In this document: piece after piece, positions 7,962 to 17,531 of the stretch
Layout of the letters: every line of letters starts with the position of its first letter
Position numbering within the stretch: position 1 is the stretch's first letter
NCBI GenBank assembly: GCA_023229425.1
Contig: JALNZG010000001.1
Span: 248,001-312,000, forward strand
DNA from: Ignavibacteriaceae bacterium
Lineage (GTDB): Bacteria; Bacteroidota; Ignavibacteria; Ignavibacteriales; Ignavibacteriaceae
DNA length: 64,000 nucleotides
Direction of reading: 5' to 3'
The notes under the pieces: generated by a model
Database searches by the model: none
Told to the model about the DNA's origin: nothing
Seen by the model: the letters and a program-made list of their open reading frames with translations, nothing else
Made by a program: the position numbers and the translations under genes

Positions 7962-10489
7962 ATTGAATTGTTGAACGGTTCTATCTTGTAATAAACTGCC
8001 GAAACTCCGAACGGCGCATCATTAAGATATTTCATCTTCAAATAATCCCATGCAAAATCTTTATCTGTAGTTGAGCCTTTGAAATCAAGATCCCAAGCGA
8101 TCTCGCTGCCGGAGACAAAAAGATTTCCGCCGTTATTTAAAAAAGATTTTATTATTGGCTGTTCAGTTGAACTGAACGTTTCATCAACTGTACTTTCATC
8201 GCCTAAAATATAATCTGCAATCTGGTAATCACTTAAATTGAAAGTTCCATCGAGAACGGCATTGTTTGTTGCAGATTCAAAAAACCCTTTATTGAATTTT
8301 ATCGCTTGCGCGTGCTGGCGTATAAAATCATAAGTATTTCCTGTTGAACTTCGATCGAATCCGTTTACAATTAAAATTGAAGGAGTGCTGTTTGCGGATG
8401 GAATTCCCGCCAGCACTTCAGATTGAGGAGATTTGCCGGAGAGATTAACCGCTTCCAATTTTATAAAATAAATTGAATCCGTTTGAAGTCCATCGATGAT
8501 AAGATTTCCCGAAGACATTGTAACCGGCGCTTGAAAAGTTTTTCCATCCCGGCTTATATAAACATTATAATTATCAACAGCCGGATCATTACCAATAATT
8601 ATTTTTAGTTTGTCGATTCCATTCGGCTTTATTCCAAAAGATTTTGGTTTGCCCGGCAAACTTGCATCCGCTATATAAGTTGGTTGTGTCATCGCACCGG
8701 TTTCATTGCTTAACATTTTATAAAGAACCGGATCGGAGAGAATGGTTTTAATATTGGTAATCACTCCGTCAACGATCATTTCGGCGTTGATTAAGCGAAT
8801 GCCATGGCTGTAATCAACATAACCGTTGATGTGAATGTTGGTGAGGGGTTGAATGGGTATGCCGCTCAATTGATGCCAGCCATAAATAACAACGTGATTC
8901 GGTCTCGTGGGATCAACAATTTTATTGCTAAGTACAACATCTTTTTTTGTTCCTCCGATAAGTAGTCCGAGAGTTCCACCGGCTGCGATACGTTGATTTT
9001 CAATTGCTGTGTTATGCTCAACAAATTTCGGAACAAGCGTGCTTTGGTCTCCGACCGGCGCATAAGTTACCGGTTCTAATTTTATTGCTGCGTGATTGTA
9101 AATATCATCAACAAGTTGCGCTGTTGGCATTACCGCACCAAAAAGATCAGCAAGTTTTTGTGCAGTTATCGGACCCATCGGGATTCTGCAATAATCTTCG
9201 TTAGAACCAATAGTTAGATAATCTGGCATCACTTCGTAAGCGCAAGTATGATTTGTCCCGTTCCCATCACTAAAGTTTCCTGATATTTTTGTTAACGTTC
9301 TCATAAAATCGGGAATATTGCCCGCTGAAAGTTGGATATAAATTTCAATCTCTCTTTGTTCGAAAGTCTTGTTCAACACTTGCTGCATAAATTGCGAACC
9401 GGATATTGCATCGGCTGGTCTTGGTGGAATTGATAAAATTCTTGGAAGCACTGTTGCGCTTTGAACCAAATCAGAATAAGCCCGCGCACCGTAATACGTA
9501 TATCCCACTCCTTCGTTAGCAGTTCCCGAAACCATTCCTTGAATAAATCCGTTCAACTCAACTTGAACCGTGTGTAAGATCAATCGATTGGGATTTTGTT
9601 TTAAAATAAATTTTACTCTTCCATCCAGTGCAGTGTATTTTATAAAATCACTATTTTCCTCATCAGTAAACTGAAAAGAATTAGCGAGATATTTTTTCAT
9701 CATTTTGCTTCTGTACCAGGTTCCTCCGGTTGCACTTACAATCGGCTGCCCTTCATACAAAGCAACGCTGTCGTTGTAAGCAATCACACTTAAAAAATGG
9801 TTTGGCGATGCGTTAATCCAGTTTAATAATTTTGCGCCATAGTTGTCGTCATAATTATAATCGCTATCGAGAAATGAGATGCGTTCGATACTATTTGGAA
9901 TTTCTGCGGTGTTATTCATAAATCCGAATGTAAAACTTCCGCCGCCGCTGTGTCCGGTTAAAACTACAAACGGATTGTATGCAGCAAAAATATTTTTCAA
10001 ATAGGTTACAAGATTATTTATCAACTCAGGATTGTTCGGATATTTCGCTCTCCACGAGGGCCAGCTTTTTTGTGCAGTCTCAAGATAGACAGTTACTAAA
10101 TTATTTTCGTTGGATTGATTGCGAAGGAAACGTGTTTGCGCCCCGATATGTTGAATGTCGTAATGCCAATCATCACCTGGATTTAATTTTTTCCCGATCG
10201 TCTGCTCAATTGTGTTTCCGTTTGGAAGAGCAAACAAGGCAATCTCGGTTCTTTTGTTCGGATCGAAAGTTTCAACTGACGGGGCATTAATAAAAATTCT
10301 TATTTCGGGATCGTAATTGAACATGCAGATTTGCTCATCAAAATAAGGACTGGTAACAAAGCCGGGAAGCTTTACTCCGGTAAATGCTTGGCTTTCAGTT
10401 GATGTAGAATTATTCTTGGTGGCTGATGAAGCGAATGAATTGTATGAAACAAGTAAGGAAAAAATCACGCACAAAAACATCTTTGACAT
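7904..10489 (-). CDS. secreted alpha/beta-hydrolase-like protein, N-terminal part of frameshifted gene
   Basis: An 861-residue frame beginning with a signal peptide (MSKMFLCVIFSLLVSYNSFA). Residues about 175-190 read FVVLTGHSGGGSFTFGF, the GxSxG nucleophile elbow of an alpha/beta hydrolase, followed by ISFLDSDYNYD. A fibronectin type III-like stretch (DNYNVYISRDGKTF ... TDSIYFIKLEAVNLSGKSP) precedes a flavodoxin-like domain (ILIVNGFDRSS ... FLNNGGNLFVSGSEIAWDL) of the kind seen in xanthan-lyase/amidase-type secreted proteins. The final 13 residues are out of frame; the real protein would run on into the frame ending at 7374. Substrate unknown; export through the type IX system is expected. 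Confidence 0.85.
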   Translation of the reverse strand: MSKMFLCVIFSLLVSYNSFASSATKNNSTSTESQAFTGVKLPGFVTSPYFDEQICMFNYDPEIRIFINAPSVETFDPNKRTEIALFALPNGNTIEQTIGKKLNPGDDWHYDIQHIGAQTRFLRNQSNENNLVTVYLETAQKSWPSWRAKYPNNPELINNLVTYLKNIFAAYNPFVVLTGHSGGGSFTFGFMNNTAEIPNSIERISFLDSDYNYDDNYGAKLLNWINASPNHFLSVIAYNDSVALYEGQPIVSATGGTWYRSKMMKKYLANSFQFTDEENSDFIKYTALDGRVKFILKQNPNRLILHTVQVELNGFIQGMVSGTANEGVGYTYYGARAYSDLVQSATVLPRILSIPPRPADAISGSQFMQQVLNKTFEQREIEIYIQLSAGNIPDFMRTLTKISGNFSDGNGTNHTCAYEVMPDYLTIGSNEDYCRIPMGPITAQKLADLFGAVMPTAQLVDDIYNHAAIKLEPVTYAPVGDQSTLVPKFVEHNTAIENQRIAAGGTLGLLIGGTKKDVVLSNKIVDPTRPNHVVIYGWHQLSGIPIQPLTNIHINGYVDYSHGIRLINAEMIVDGVITNIKTILSDPVLYKMLSNETGAMTQPTYIADASLPGKPKSFGIKPNGIDKLKIIIGNDPAVDNYNVYISRDGKTFQAPVTMSSGNLIIDGLQTDSIYFIKLEAVNLSGKSPQSEVLAGIPSANSTPSILIVNGFDRSSTGNTYDFIRQHAQAIKFNKGFFESATNNAVLDGTFNLSDYQIADYILGDESTVDETFSSTEQPIIKSFLNNGGNLFVSGSEIAWDLDFKGSTTDKDFAWDYLKMKYLNDAPFGVSAVYYKIEPFNNSICTGMPSFFLITEHTEQSM

Positions 10490-10516
10490 AGTAATTCCGT
10501 TGTTATAATTGCAACT

Positions 10517-10538
10517 TTTGTACGTAAAAGTACAAAAA
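10517..10538. promoter_or_regulatory. inverted repeat upstream of the secreted hydrolase gene
   Basis: TTTTGTAC, six bases, GTACAAAA: perfect 8-base arms centred about 38 bases before the start at 10489. It could be an operator or part of the promoter of the minus-strand gene; no known regulator is recognised. Confidence 0.4.
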
Positions 10539-10683
10539 AAATAAGAAAGACTTCTTCCCGTGGAAAGATTTTAATTGATCTAAACTGGTATGATGGCGTA
10601 ATTTATCTTCGCGATTATTTTGGATAGAAGGCAACTTAACAAGAAAAATTTTGTGTAATTTTCATCAAAGAGAAACAAGGATT

Positions 10684-12240
10684 ATGAACAAACAATACAA
10701 ACAAGCACTAATTATTTTAGCTCTGCTGGTGAGCGTACCGGTGATAGTCTTTGCCGTGTACGAATATAGCTCCATCACCAGAGAAGAAAAATTGGTCGCG
10801 GAAGTTTATGAAACACAATTAAACAGCATTCTCTTTTCCATCAATCTTTACTCTGAGGATATCATTTCAACATGGCAGTTAAAGCTTTCAAGCGAAAGCG
10901 CTTTAAGTGATAAAAAAATATTAACTGAATTTATCAACGAAAATCCTTCGATAAAATTTCTCTATTCCTACGATACCGAAAACAATAAAACATCTATACT
11001 ATACAACGAGAAGGGAAGAAATGTTGAAGAAACTGAATCATTGATAAATTCCATTCTAAAGAATAATTCCGCTAAGATTGACAAATTATTCAGCTACTTA
11101 AAATCCGGTTACAGAAAAGCAGAACCGATAAATGATACACTAAGTTCGGAGATAACCCACATTCTTTATGCTTCAACAAACGAACAAGAAAAAATAATTT
11201 CCGGAATCGGAATTGACTCAAAAGAATTTATAAACAAAGCTCTTATACCGCGGCTTCAGGTGATCGCTCAAGAGAAATTGGTAATTTCAATCTTCAATAA
11301 GAGGACGGGTGAAAAAGTTTATTCAAACTTTCCGGGAGAAAACGGTGAAGCGAGAAATGATAAAATGCTCTGGCTGCTTCCGGGATATGAAATGGCGATT
11401 AAACCTCTCAATACAACTATTGAAGACATTGCCTCTAAACGGAAACAAGAAAATCTAATTATTATCGGAGTTCTTGCTCTTCTCCTTTCTGCCGGGGCAA
11501 TTTTTCTTCTTAGAAATATCAGAAAAGAAATTAAACTTTCCGAAATTAAAACAGAGTTTGTCTCGAACGTTTCTCACGAGTTGAGAACTCCCCTCGCACT
11601 GATTAACATGTTTGCAGAAACATTGAGCATGGGGAGAGTTAAATCAGAAGAAAAAAAGCAAGAGTATTATGAAATAATCGGAAGGGAAACGGAACGCCTT
11701 AGCGCAATTGTGAATAAGATATTAAATTTTTCGCAGATGGAATCTGGCAAGCGAAAATATAATTATGAAGAAGTTGATATTAACGAGGTCGTAACGAAAA
11801 TTTATGATAGTTATAAATTTCATTTGAAGAACAAAGGCTTTGAAGTAGTACTGAATAAGGAAGAGAACCTTCCCTTAATTTTTGCAGACCACGGTGCAAT
11901 ATCCGAAGCAGTTATTAATTTACTCGATAACGGAATTAAGTACAGCAAGGATAAAAGGGAGTTAAATATAAAAACCGGGAAAGATGGAAAATATTTATTT
12001 GTATCGGTAGCCGATAGTGGAATTGGAATTTTAACAGAAGACAAAAAGAAAATATTCGAGAAATTTTTCCGGGTGAGTTCTGATAATGTTCACAACACTA
12101 AAGGAACCGGACTGGGACTCTCCATCGTCAAAGAAATTGTGTCGGCACATGATGGAGTTGTTGAAGTTGAAAGTGTTCCGGGAGAGGGAAGTACCTTCAC
12201 CTTAAAATTCATTACAAAGGAAGCTAAACAAAATGTATAA
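10684..12240 (+). CDS. sensor histidine kinase (HisKA/HATPase type)
   Basis: 518 residues from the ATG at 10684 (MNKQYKQALII), preceded by AAGGA. A transmembrane helix near residues 7-26, a roughly 230-residue extracytoplasmic region and a second helix (LIIIGVLALLLSAGAIFLL) precede the kinase core. The H-box VSHELRTPLALI places the phospho-acceptor at about His298; N-box INLLDNGIKYS, G1 DSGIGIL and G2 GTGLGLSIVKEI are intact. No clear HAMP domain. It overlaps the following response regulator by 8 bases, so the two form a cognate pair. The signal is unknown. Confidence 0.93.
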   Translation: MNKQYKQALIILALLVSVPVIVFAVYEYSSITREEKLVAEVYETQLNSILFSINLYSEDIISTWQLKLSSESALSDKKILTEFINENPSIKFLYSYDTENNKTSILYNEKGRNVEETESLINSILKNNSAKIDKLFSYLKSGYRKAEPINDTLSSEITHILYASTNEQEKIISGIGIDSKEFINKALIPRLQVIAQEKLVISIFNKRTGEKVYSNFPGENGEARNDKMLWLLPGYEMAIKPLNTTIEDIASKRKQENLIIIGVLALLLSAGAIFLLRNIRKEIKLSEIKTEFVSNVSHELRTPLALINMFAETLSMGRVKSEEKKQEYYEIIGRETERLSAIVNKILNFSQMESGKRKYNYEEVDINEVVTKIYDSYKFHLKNKGFEVVLNKEENLPLIFADHGAISEAVINLLDNGIKYSKDKRELNIKTGKDGKYLFVSVADSGIGILTEDKKKIFEKFFRVSSDNVHNTKGTGLGLSIVKEIVSAHDGVVEVESVPGEGSTFTLKFITKEAKQNV

Positions 12241-12928
12241 AATTTTGATTGTTGAAGATGAACCCGATATGAGACTCGGACTGAAAGACAATCTCGAATT
12301 CGACGGGTACGAAGTTGATTCAGCCGGGAATGGAAAAGAAGGTTATGAAAAAATTACTAACAACAATTATGATCTTGTTTTAATGGATGTAATGATGCCC
12401 GAGATGTCCGGTTTTGAAGTCTGTAAACAAATTAGAAAAGATGGTATCAAAGTTCCAATTATTCTCTTGACCGCCAAAGGGGAAGAGATTGATAAAGTGA
12501 GAGGACTTGAATTAGGAGCAGATGATTATATTACGAAACCATTTTCGCTTAGAGAACTTTTAGCAAGAGTTAAAGCGGTTTTAAGAAGAGCTCCGGAACA
12601 TAATGCACAAGTGGAGAAAAAGAATTCTAAGATTCAAATTGGTCTATTAACGATTGATTTTTCAACGTATATAGCTGTTAGTAAAAACAAACCGGTGCAA
12701 ATGTCCCATAAAGAATTTGAACTGCTTCACTATCTCTGGGATAAAAGAAATACCGTGGTCACTCGTGATGATTTGCTTAATAAAATTTGGGGATATGAGG
12801 AAAGCCCTACAACGAGAACGGTCGATAATTTCATTGTTCGTTTGCGGCAGAAAATTGAAAAAGATCCCGAACGACCCCATTTTATTATTACGGTTCATGG
12901 AATTGGATACAAACTGATCGAAAGCTAA
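12233..12928 (+). CDS. OmpR-family response regulator
   Basis: 231 residues with an N-terminal receiver (IVEDEPDMR acidic pocket, VLMDVMMPEMSG phospho-acceptor Asp near 52, LLTAKGEE, ITKPFSLRELLARV with the conserved Lys) and a C-terminal winged helix (VQMSHKEFELLHYLWDKRNTVVTRDDLLNKIWGYE ... RTVDNFIVRLRQKIE ... VHGIGYKL). It overlaps the upstream kinase gene. The nearest candidate target is the secreted-protein gene pair beginning at 13082. Confidence 0.95.
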   Translation: MYKILIVEDEPDMRLGLKDNLEFDGYEVDSAGNGKEGYEKITNNNYDLVLMDVMMPEMSGFEVCKQIRKDGIKVPIILLTAKGEEIDKVRGLELGADDYITKPFSLRELLARVKAVLRRAPEHNAQVEKKNSKIQIGLLTIDFSTYIAVSKNKPVQMSHKEFELLHYLWDKRNTVVTRDDLLNKIWGYEESPTTRTVDNFIVRLRQKIEKDPERPHFIITVHGIGYKLIES

Positions 12929-12969
12929 TAAAATAGCGATTGATGTGATGAACACAGAATTGTAAACGG

Positions 12970-12997
12970 TTGTTACAATTTATTACAACTCTATACA
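12970..12997 (+). promoter_or_regulatory. possible promoter for the gene at 13082
   Basis: TTGTTA and TATACA separated by 16 bases fit a sigma-70-like -35/-10 pair in the 153-base gap after the response regulator. An imperfect palindrome GTTGTTACAATTTATTACAAC overlaps the -35 region and could be a regulator site. Weak evidence. Confidence 0.3.
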
Positions 12998-13081
12998 TCT
13001 CTGTGGCACCTTTTACATTTGAACCCTTTATGTTTACAACGGAAATTAGATTTCATAATAAACAAACAAAGGAGTTCTAAA

Positions 13082-13480
13082 ATGAAAAAGACAAGTTACA
13101 CAGCGGTTTTGGCGGTTGCGTTGAGCCTGGTTTTATTTACCGGTTTAACTGCACAGAAAAAGGCAAGTGTTGCAGAAAATCATCTTAAAAATCTTGTTAC
13201 TGCAATAGAGTCGGATAACGAGGGTCTTAAAAGAAGCGGAATCTATTGGGCAGGGTATTACAAAGCTGAAAAATTAATTCCTCTTTTACTTGAAGAATTT
13301 GTTCATGAAAACAGCAAAAATAAAATATTGATCGCTCTTTCTCTTTACCAGATGGGAAAAGATAGTTGTATCATCAAATTGATGGAACTGTCTAAGAACG
13401 AAAGCAATTTTGAAGTTAAAAGAATTTGTAACGCTGTGATTGAACAGTATCAAATAGATGTAGAACTGGCAAGTAAGTAG
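13082..13480 (+). CDS. small exported HEAT-like repeat protein
   Basis: 132 residues from the ATG at 13082, chosen because it opens a clear signal peptide (MKKTSYTAVLAVALSLVLFTGLTAQ) and has AAGGAG about 8 bases upstream. The mature part (GLKRSGIYWAGYYKAEKLIPLLLEEFVHE ... NKILIALSLYQMGKDSCIIKL) has the helical-pair spacing of HEAT/PBS repeats. Probably a periplasmic binding or scaffold protein; it follows the OmpR-type system and could be its target. Function unknown. Confidence 0.82.
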   Translation: MKKTSYTAVLAVALSLVLFTGLTAQKKASVAENHLKNLVTAIESDNEGLKRSGIYWAGYYKAEKLIPLLLEEFVHENSKNKILIALSLYQMGKDSCIIKLMELSKNESNFEVKRICNAVIEQYQIDVELASK

Positions 13481-13528
13481 ATAATTTAACATCATAGTTT
13501 ATTAAATTATTATGAATAGCATACGAAA

Positions 13529-14584
13529 ATGACAAATAAAATAAAGCTCTTACTACTGCTATTATTTCTAGTAAATAACTCGGCGGACTTGTACGCGCAG
13601 GATCAAATTCTTATTGCAACTTTAAGAGGTGATTGGAAATTCTCTATCGGAGATGATAAAAACAGAAGCAATCCCGAGTATGACGATGACGACTGGGATG
13701 TGATAAAGGTTCCTTCCGAATGGGAGAATGAAGGTTACCACGGATATAACGGATTTGCATGGTATAGGAAAAATGTTGTTATCTCCAGTTCATATAAATC
13801 GCTTAATATTTTTTTCTCTATCGGAAATATTGATGATGTGGATGAAGTTTATTTTAACGGAAGATTGATCGGTGGAAAAGGAACGTTCCCACCGAATTAT
13901 CAAACGGCGTATAATGAATTCAGAGAATATCTTATTCCTCCTTCGATAATTAATTTTGATGCAAGAAACATCATTGCAATACGTGTGTACGATGGAGAAT
14001 TGGCAGGCGGAATAGTAAACGCTCCTATTTCTCTAATGGGGAAAAGATTTTTTCTGTTTCCTGATTACAGCCTCGACGGAAATGATTGGAAATTTACAAC
14101 AGACGATGACATGGTTTTTAAGGAAAAGAGTTACAACGATTCATATTGGAAATCTATGCTCGTTCCGGCATATTGGGATAATTTTGGTTATGCCAATTAT
14201 GACGGGTATGCCTGGTACCGTAAAAAATTCAATCCGGGATCAAAGCTTGAAGGGAAGAAACTTGTGCTGATGCTCGGACAGATTGATGATATGGATGAAA
14301 CTTATTTGAACGGAGTATTGATTGGATCAACCGGTAAAATGATTGGGCAGTTCCCCAAAACGAATGATTATGATTATCAACTTTTTAGAGGTTACTTCAT
14401 CCCCGATGGAATTATTAAACCGGGAGAAGAAAATATTATAGCTGTAAGAGTTTATGATGGTTTTAAAGACGGCGGAATTTATCTTGGTCCTATTGGATTT
14501 ACCACTCAAGAAAAATACACCAAGTACTGGAAAACGATAAAACATAAAAAAGAAAGTTTCTGGTATAAGTTTTTCAATAGATGA
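13529..14584 (+). CDS. exported protein with two tandem galactose-binding-like domains
   Basis: 351 residues: signal peptide (KLLLLLLFLVNNSADLYAQ) and two tandem copies of the glycoside-hydrolase-2-type sugar-binding jelly roll. Copy 1 has GDWKFSIGDD ... DDWDVIKVPSEWENEG ... GFAWYRK ... DDVDEVYFNGRLIG; copy 2 has GNDWKFTTDDD ... SYWKSMLVPAYWDNFG ... GYAWYRKKF ... DDMDETYLNGVLIG. No catalytic domain follows, so it probably binds carbohydrate. The two repeats look like an internal duplication. Confidence 0.85.
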   Translation: MTNKIKLLLLLLFLVNNSADLYAQDQILIATLRGDWKFSIGDDKNRSNPEYDDDDWDVIKVPSEWENEGYHGYNGFAWYRKNVVISSSYKSLNIFFSIGNIDDVDEVYFNGRLIGGKGTFPPNYQTAYNEFREYLIPPSIINFDARNIIAIRVYDGELAGGIVNAPISLMGKRFFLFPDYSLDGNDWKFTTDDDMVFKEKSYNDSYWKSMLVPAYWDNFGYANYDGYAWYRKKFNPGSKLEGKKLVLMLGQIDDMDETYLNGVLIGSTGKMIGQFPKTNDYDYQLFRGYFIPDGIIKPGEENIIAVRVYDGFKDGGIYLGPIGFTTQEKYTKYWKTIKHKKESFWYKFFNR

Positions 14585-14690
14585 GTAACAAAACTTTCCT
14601 TGTAATCTCCTTTAACAAAAAATAATCCCGTCAAGAATAAAACATTTTTTACTCTTTTTAATAAACTACTGGTCAGCTATAAAAAAAATT

Positions 14691-14718
14691 AAAAAGCCGC
14701 AGACAATCGCCAACGGCT
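14691..14718 (-). terminator. probable terminator of the type IX cargo gene
   Basis: On the minus strand AGCCG, 14 bases, CGGCT is followed by a T run (TTTTTAATTTTTTTT). The stem is only five base pairs, but the T tract and the position 27 bases past the stop at 14745 fit. Confidence 0.45.
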
Positions 14719-14744
14719 CTTTATCGGAGTTCTAACGAAGAAAA

Positions 14745-17402
14745 TTATTTTAGAAGCAGCAGTTTTTTTGCCGCTGTAAATCTATCAGTTCTGATTTCAT
14801 AGAAATAAATTCCCGAAGAAAGATTACCCGCATTCCATGTTGCGGAGTGATTTCCTACTTCAAGTTTTTCGTTTACCAAAACCGCGACTCTTTCACCGAG
14901 TTGATTAAATACGGCAAGCGTTACTTTTGCTTCTTCGGGGATTGCAAAGTTAATTGTTGTTACCGGGTTAAAAGGATTCGGATAGTTTTGCTCTAACGAA
15001 AATTCGGTAGGCATTCCTAAGTCAATTTCTATTTTTTTGCTGTACTCATATTTACCATCATTATCAATTTGCTTTAAGCGATAAGAATACTTCCCGCTTA
15101 AAACGGATTTATCAACAAATGAATAATCTTTTGGTGAATTACTATTTCCGTTCCCGTTTACAAATCCAATCTTCTCCCAATTGCTTACTGCCGACTGGCG
15201 ACTGTTGACTTGTCTTTCGATGTCAAACCCGAAATTATTAAGTTCCGTTGCAGTATTCCAATTGAGTAAAACGTTTGCACCGTTAACATGAGCGTTGAAC
15301 GAAGTTAACTCAACTGGTAGAGCGGAATAACTATGGTCATACAAACCCGTACCTGTTCCGGCGAGAAGTGCATCATAAAACAATACATTTATTTCAGTTC
15401 CTGTTGGATAAGTATACCCGACCGACCATTCAGTTCCTGCTGTTGGAATGGTGTAAATTATATTATCGACTGCACAATAAATAGCGCCTCCGCCTGAAGC
15501 AATTGCTTTCCCAGTCTGGTTACCAGATGGGAAACCGGTAACAGGCATAACCGTCCAAAGGTTTGTCCCGCTTAAGTCTTTATAATAAGCTACAGGATGA
15601 TTTACTGCTGCATCGGTGCCGCATGCATAAATTATTGTTCCACCGGAATTAACTTCCAGATCAATAATAGTAACGACAATAACCGAACCAGTTGAAGTAT
15701 AAGTTCCTTGCATATCTTGACGAACACTCCATGATGAACCATTCCATTCAGCACGATAAATGCTATATCCTCTGTCGCCTGGTGCCCCAATAGATAGATC
15801 ATAATAAACACCAATGTACGCAACCGGGTTAGTCTCAGTTGTAAAAACAATATCATAAACATCAACATCATTTGGTAATGTAGAGCCTGATCTCAATTGC
15901 AGTTGTGACCAATTAGTTCCGGCATTAGTGGAATACCACAAACCACCTTGTATTGTTCCATCAACATAGAATCCGGCAAGAACTAAACTGCTATTTGTTG
16001 GACAAACCTCAATAGCTTCGGCTCTTGAACCAACCTGTGGATAACCGGTTGTTCCTTCTGAGAGAACTTGGCTCCATGCTGAACCACTGTTAGTTGTTTT
16101 ATAGATACGAACATTTCCAACGTAAGCAGTAGCGTCATTATCATTTTCCATTTCAGCGGAATAATATGGAGCGCCATCATTATTAGGAAAAATTGCGTTT
16201 GTCCAGACTGGAGTGGTTGCAAAAGAAGTAACTTTTCGAACGCCGGCTTTTGATGCAAGCCAAGCCATATCTTTGTCAGATTTCATACTAAAGTCATTCA
16301 CTTGAACTGCTTCAATGCCATTATCAATCTCAACTACATTTGCACCACCATTTATTGTAGCGCCTATACCTTGATCTGTAGTCAAGTAAATTATTGCAGA
16401 ATTATTTGGATCTACAAAAACAGACCCGTCATTCGGATGAGTTTCAGAACTGACATTTCCAAATTCCGCCCAAGCTCCAAAACCGGTTGATGTAGTAAAA
16501 GTTGAGTAACACTTTGAGAAGCAAACTTTATAAGGAGAAGAGGCACCGGCAAAAGAGAAATTTGGACCACCAATGCCGTTAATTAATGTAGAACCTCCGC
16601 CCCAATTTGTACCATCATTTGTAGAAGATTGTACATATTTATTTGAGTTATCGTCACCTCCCAAAAATAAAGTTCCATCAGGACCTATACCGAATGCATC
16701 CCAACTTGTTACGGAGCCCGATAAAGCACCAAGAGGTAAAGTACTAAATGAACTGGATCCACTTAATGCATCGTAGTTAACACTCGACTTACGAATTACC
16801 GGAGTAGCTGTAAGTGTTGTGATATAAACTTTACTGTTAGATGGGTTCACCTGAATGGATGGGGAAGTAAGAGTTAAACCAATTGAAAATGATCCAGTAT
16901 TTACAACATTTCCTGAAGCATCTATTTGACCATAGTAGAAATCGCTCCCTTTTATGTAAAAAATATAATTGCCATAAATAATAAAATCTAATACCGCAGC
17001 ACCTTCTACCTGTGTTACGGTACTTCCCGAGAAATGGGTTTTGTACAAAGTGTTATTGTTAATAAAGAACAAATATTGGGATACTTGATGCGCGTAGATT
17101 TTAGTAGTTGTAGAACCATACCCATCATCGCTTCCCAACCCTGGCATAACTGTAAATGTACCAAAACCTTCTGAACCAGATGTCGTTGTTATATTAGCAA
17201 AAAAAACTGAGTTTGCACTCTCAGTTGCTACAAATATTTTGCTGCTACTTCCTCCGGTCGAAATTACCGAGATTGCTCTTATTGTTCCGCCATAAATTGC
17301 GTTTGCTGCCGGAGCTGATAACTGTCCAAAGAGATTTATATTCAAGAGAATAATAACTTGGATTGTCAAAATAACCTGCAAATGAGTAGATAACTTTTTC
17401 AT
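14745..17402 (-). CDS. large secreted protein with BNR/sortilin-like repeats and type IX sorting domain
   Basis: 885 residues from the ATG at 17402 (MKKLSTHLQ), preferred over an upstream Met because AAGGAAAG lies just before it and a signal peptide follows. The body has repeated beta-propeller-type elements around Asp-box-like turns (TTNSGSAWSQVL, STNAGTNWSQLQ, SSTNDGTNWGGG). The last 90 residues are a type IX sorting domain (NYPNPFNPVTTINFAIPEEAKV ... GIYFYEIRTDRFTAAKKLLLLK). Just before it sits NSRQSAVSN, encoded by a degenerate AGTCAACAGT-type repeat. Its promoter shares an operator with the NarL-type regulator at 17532, suggesting control by that system. Confidence 0.88.
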   Translation of the reverse strand: MKKLSTHLQVILTIQVIILLNINLFGQLSAPAANAIYGGTIRAISVISTGGSSSKIFVATESANSVFFANITTTSGSEGFGTFTVMPGLGSDDGYGSTTTKIYAHQVSQYLFFINNNTLYKTHFSGSTVTQVEGAAVLDFIIYGNYIFYIKGSDFYYGQIDASGNVVNTGSFSIGLTLTSPSIQVNPSNSKVYITTLTATPVIRKSSVNYDALSGSSSFSTLPLGALSGSVTSWDAFGIGPDGTLFLGGDDNSNKYVQSSTNDGTNWGGGSTLINGIGGPNFSFAGASSPYKVCFSKCYSTFTTSTGFGAWAEFGNVSSETHPNDGSVFVDPNNSAIIYLTTDQGIGATINGGANVVEIDNGIEAVQVNDFSMKSDKDMAWLASKAGVRKVTSFATTPVWTNAIFPNNDGAPYYSAEMENDNDATAYVGNVRIYKTTNSGSAWSQVLSEGTTGYPQVGSRAEAIEVCPTNSSLVLAGFYVDGTIQGGLWYSTNAGTNWSQLQLRSGSTLPNDVDVYDIVFTTETNPVAYIGVYYDLSIGAPGDRGYSIYRAEWNGSSWSVRQDMQGTYTSTGSVIVVTIIDLEVNSGGTIIYACGTDAAVNHPVAYYKDLSGTNLWTVMPVTGFPSGNQTGKAIASGGGAIYCAVDNIIYTIPTAGTEWSVGYTYPTGTEINVLFYDALLAGTGTGLYDHSYSALPVELTSFNAHVNGANVLLNWNTATELNNFGFDIERQVNSRQSAVSNWEKIGFVNGNGNSNSPKDYSFVDKSVLSGKYSYRLKQIDNDGKYEYSKKIEIDLGMPTEFSLEQNYPNPFNPVTTINFAIPEEAKVTLAVFNQLGERVAVLVNEKLEVGNHSATWNAGNLSSGIYFYEIRTDRFTAAKKLLLLK

Positions 17403-17428
17403 TTTCTTTCCTTTTTGTTTTTGCGTCC

Positions 17429-17474
17429 GAAAACTACAATTAACAAAAAAGTTTGCTCTCACACGAAAGTGTTA
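17429..17474 (-). promoter_or_regulatory. predicted operator and promoter of the type IX cargo gene
   Basis: The near-palindrome TAACACTTTCGTGTGA (17459-17474, minus strand), then GAG, 19 bases, then TAGTTTTC (17429-17436), one base from the Bacteroidota -7 consensus TAnnTTTG. The same palindrome-GAG-19-element arrangement occurs before the regulator gene at 18164. Confidence 0.55.
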
Positions 17475-17531
17475 ATTTATTTTTGGTATGGGGAAGGTCA
17501 CAATTGGGGAAGTGGTGCTGAAAATTCCGGG

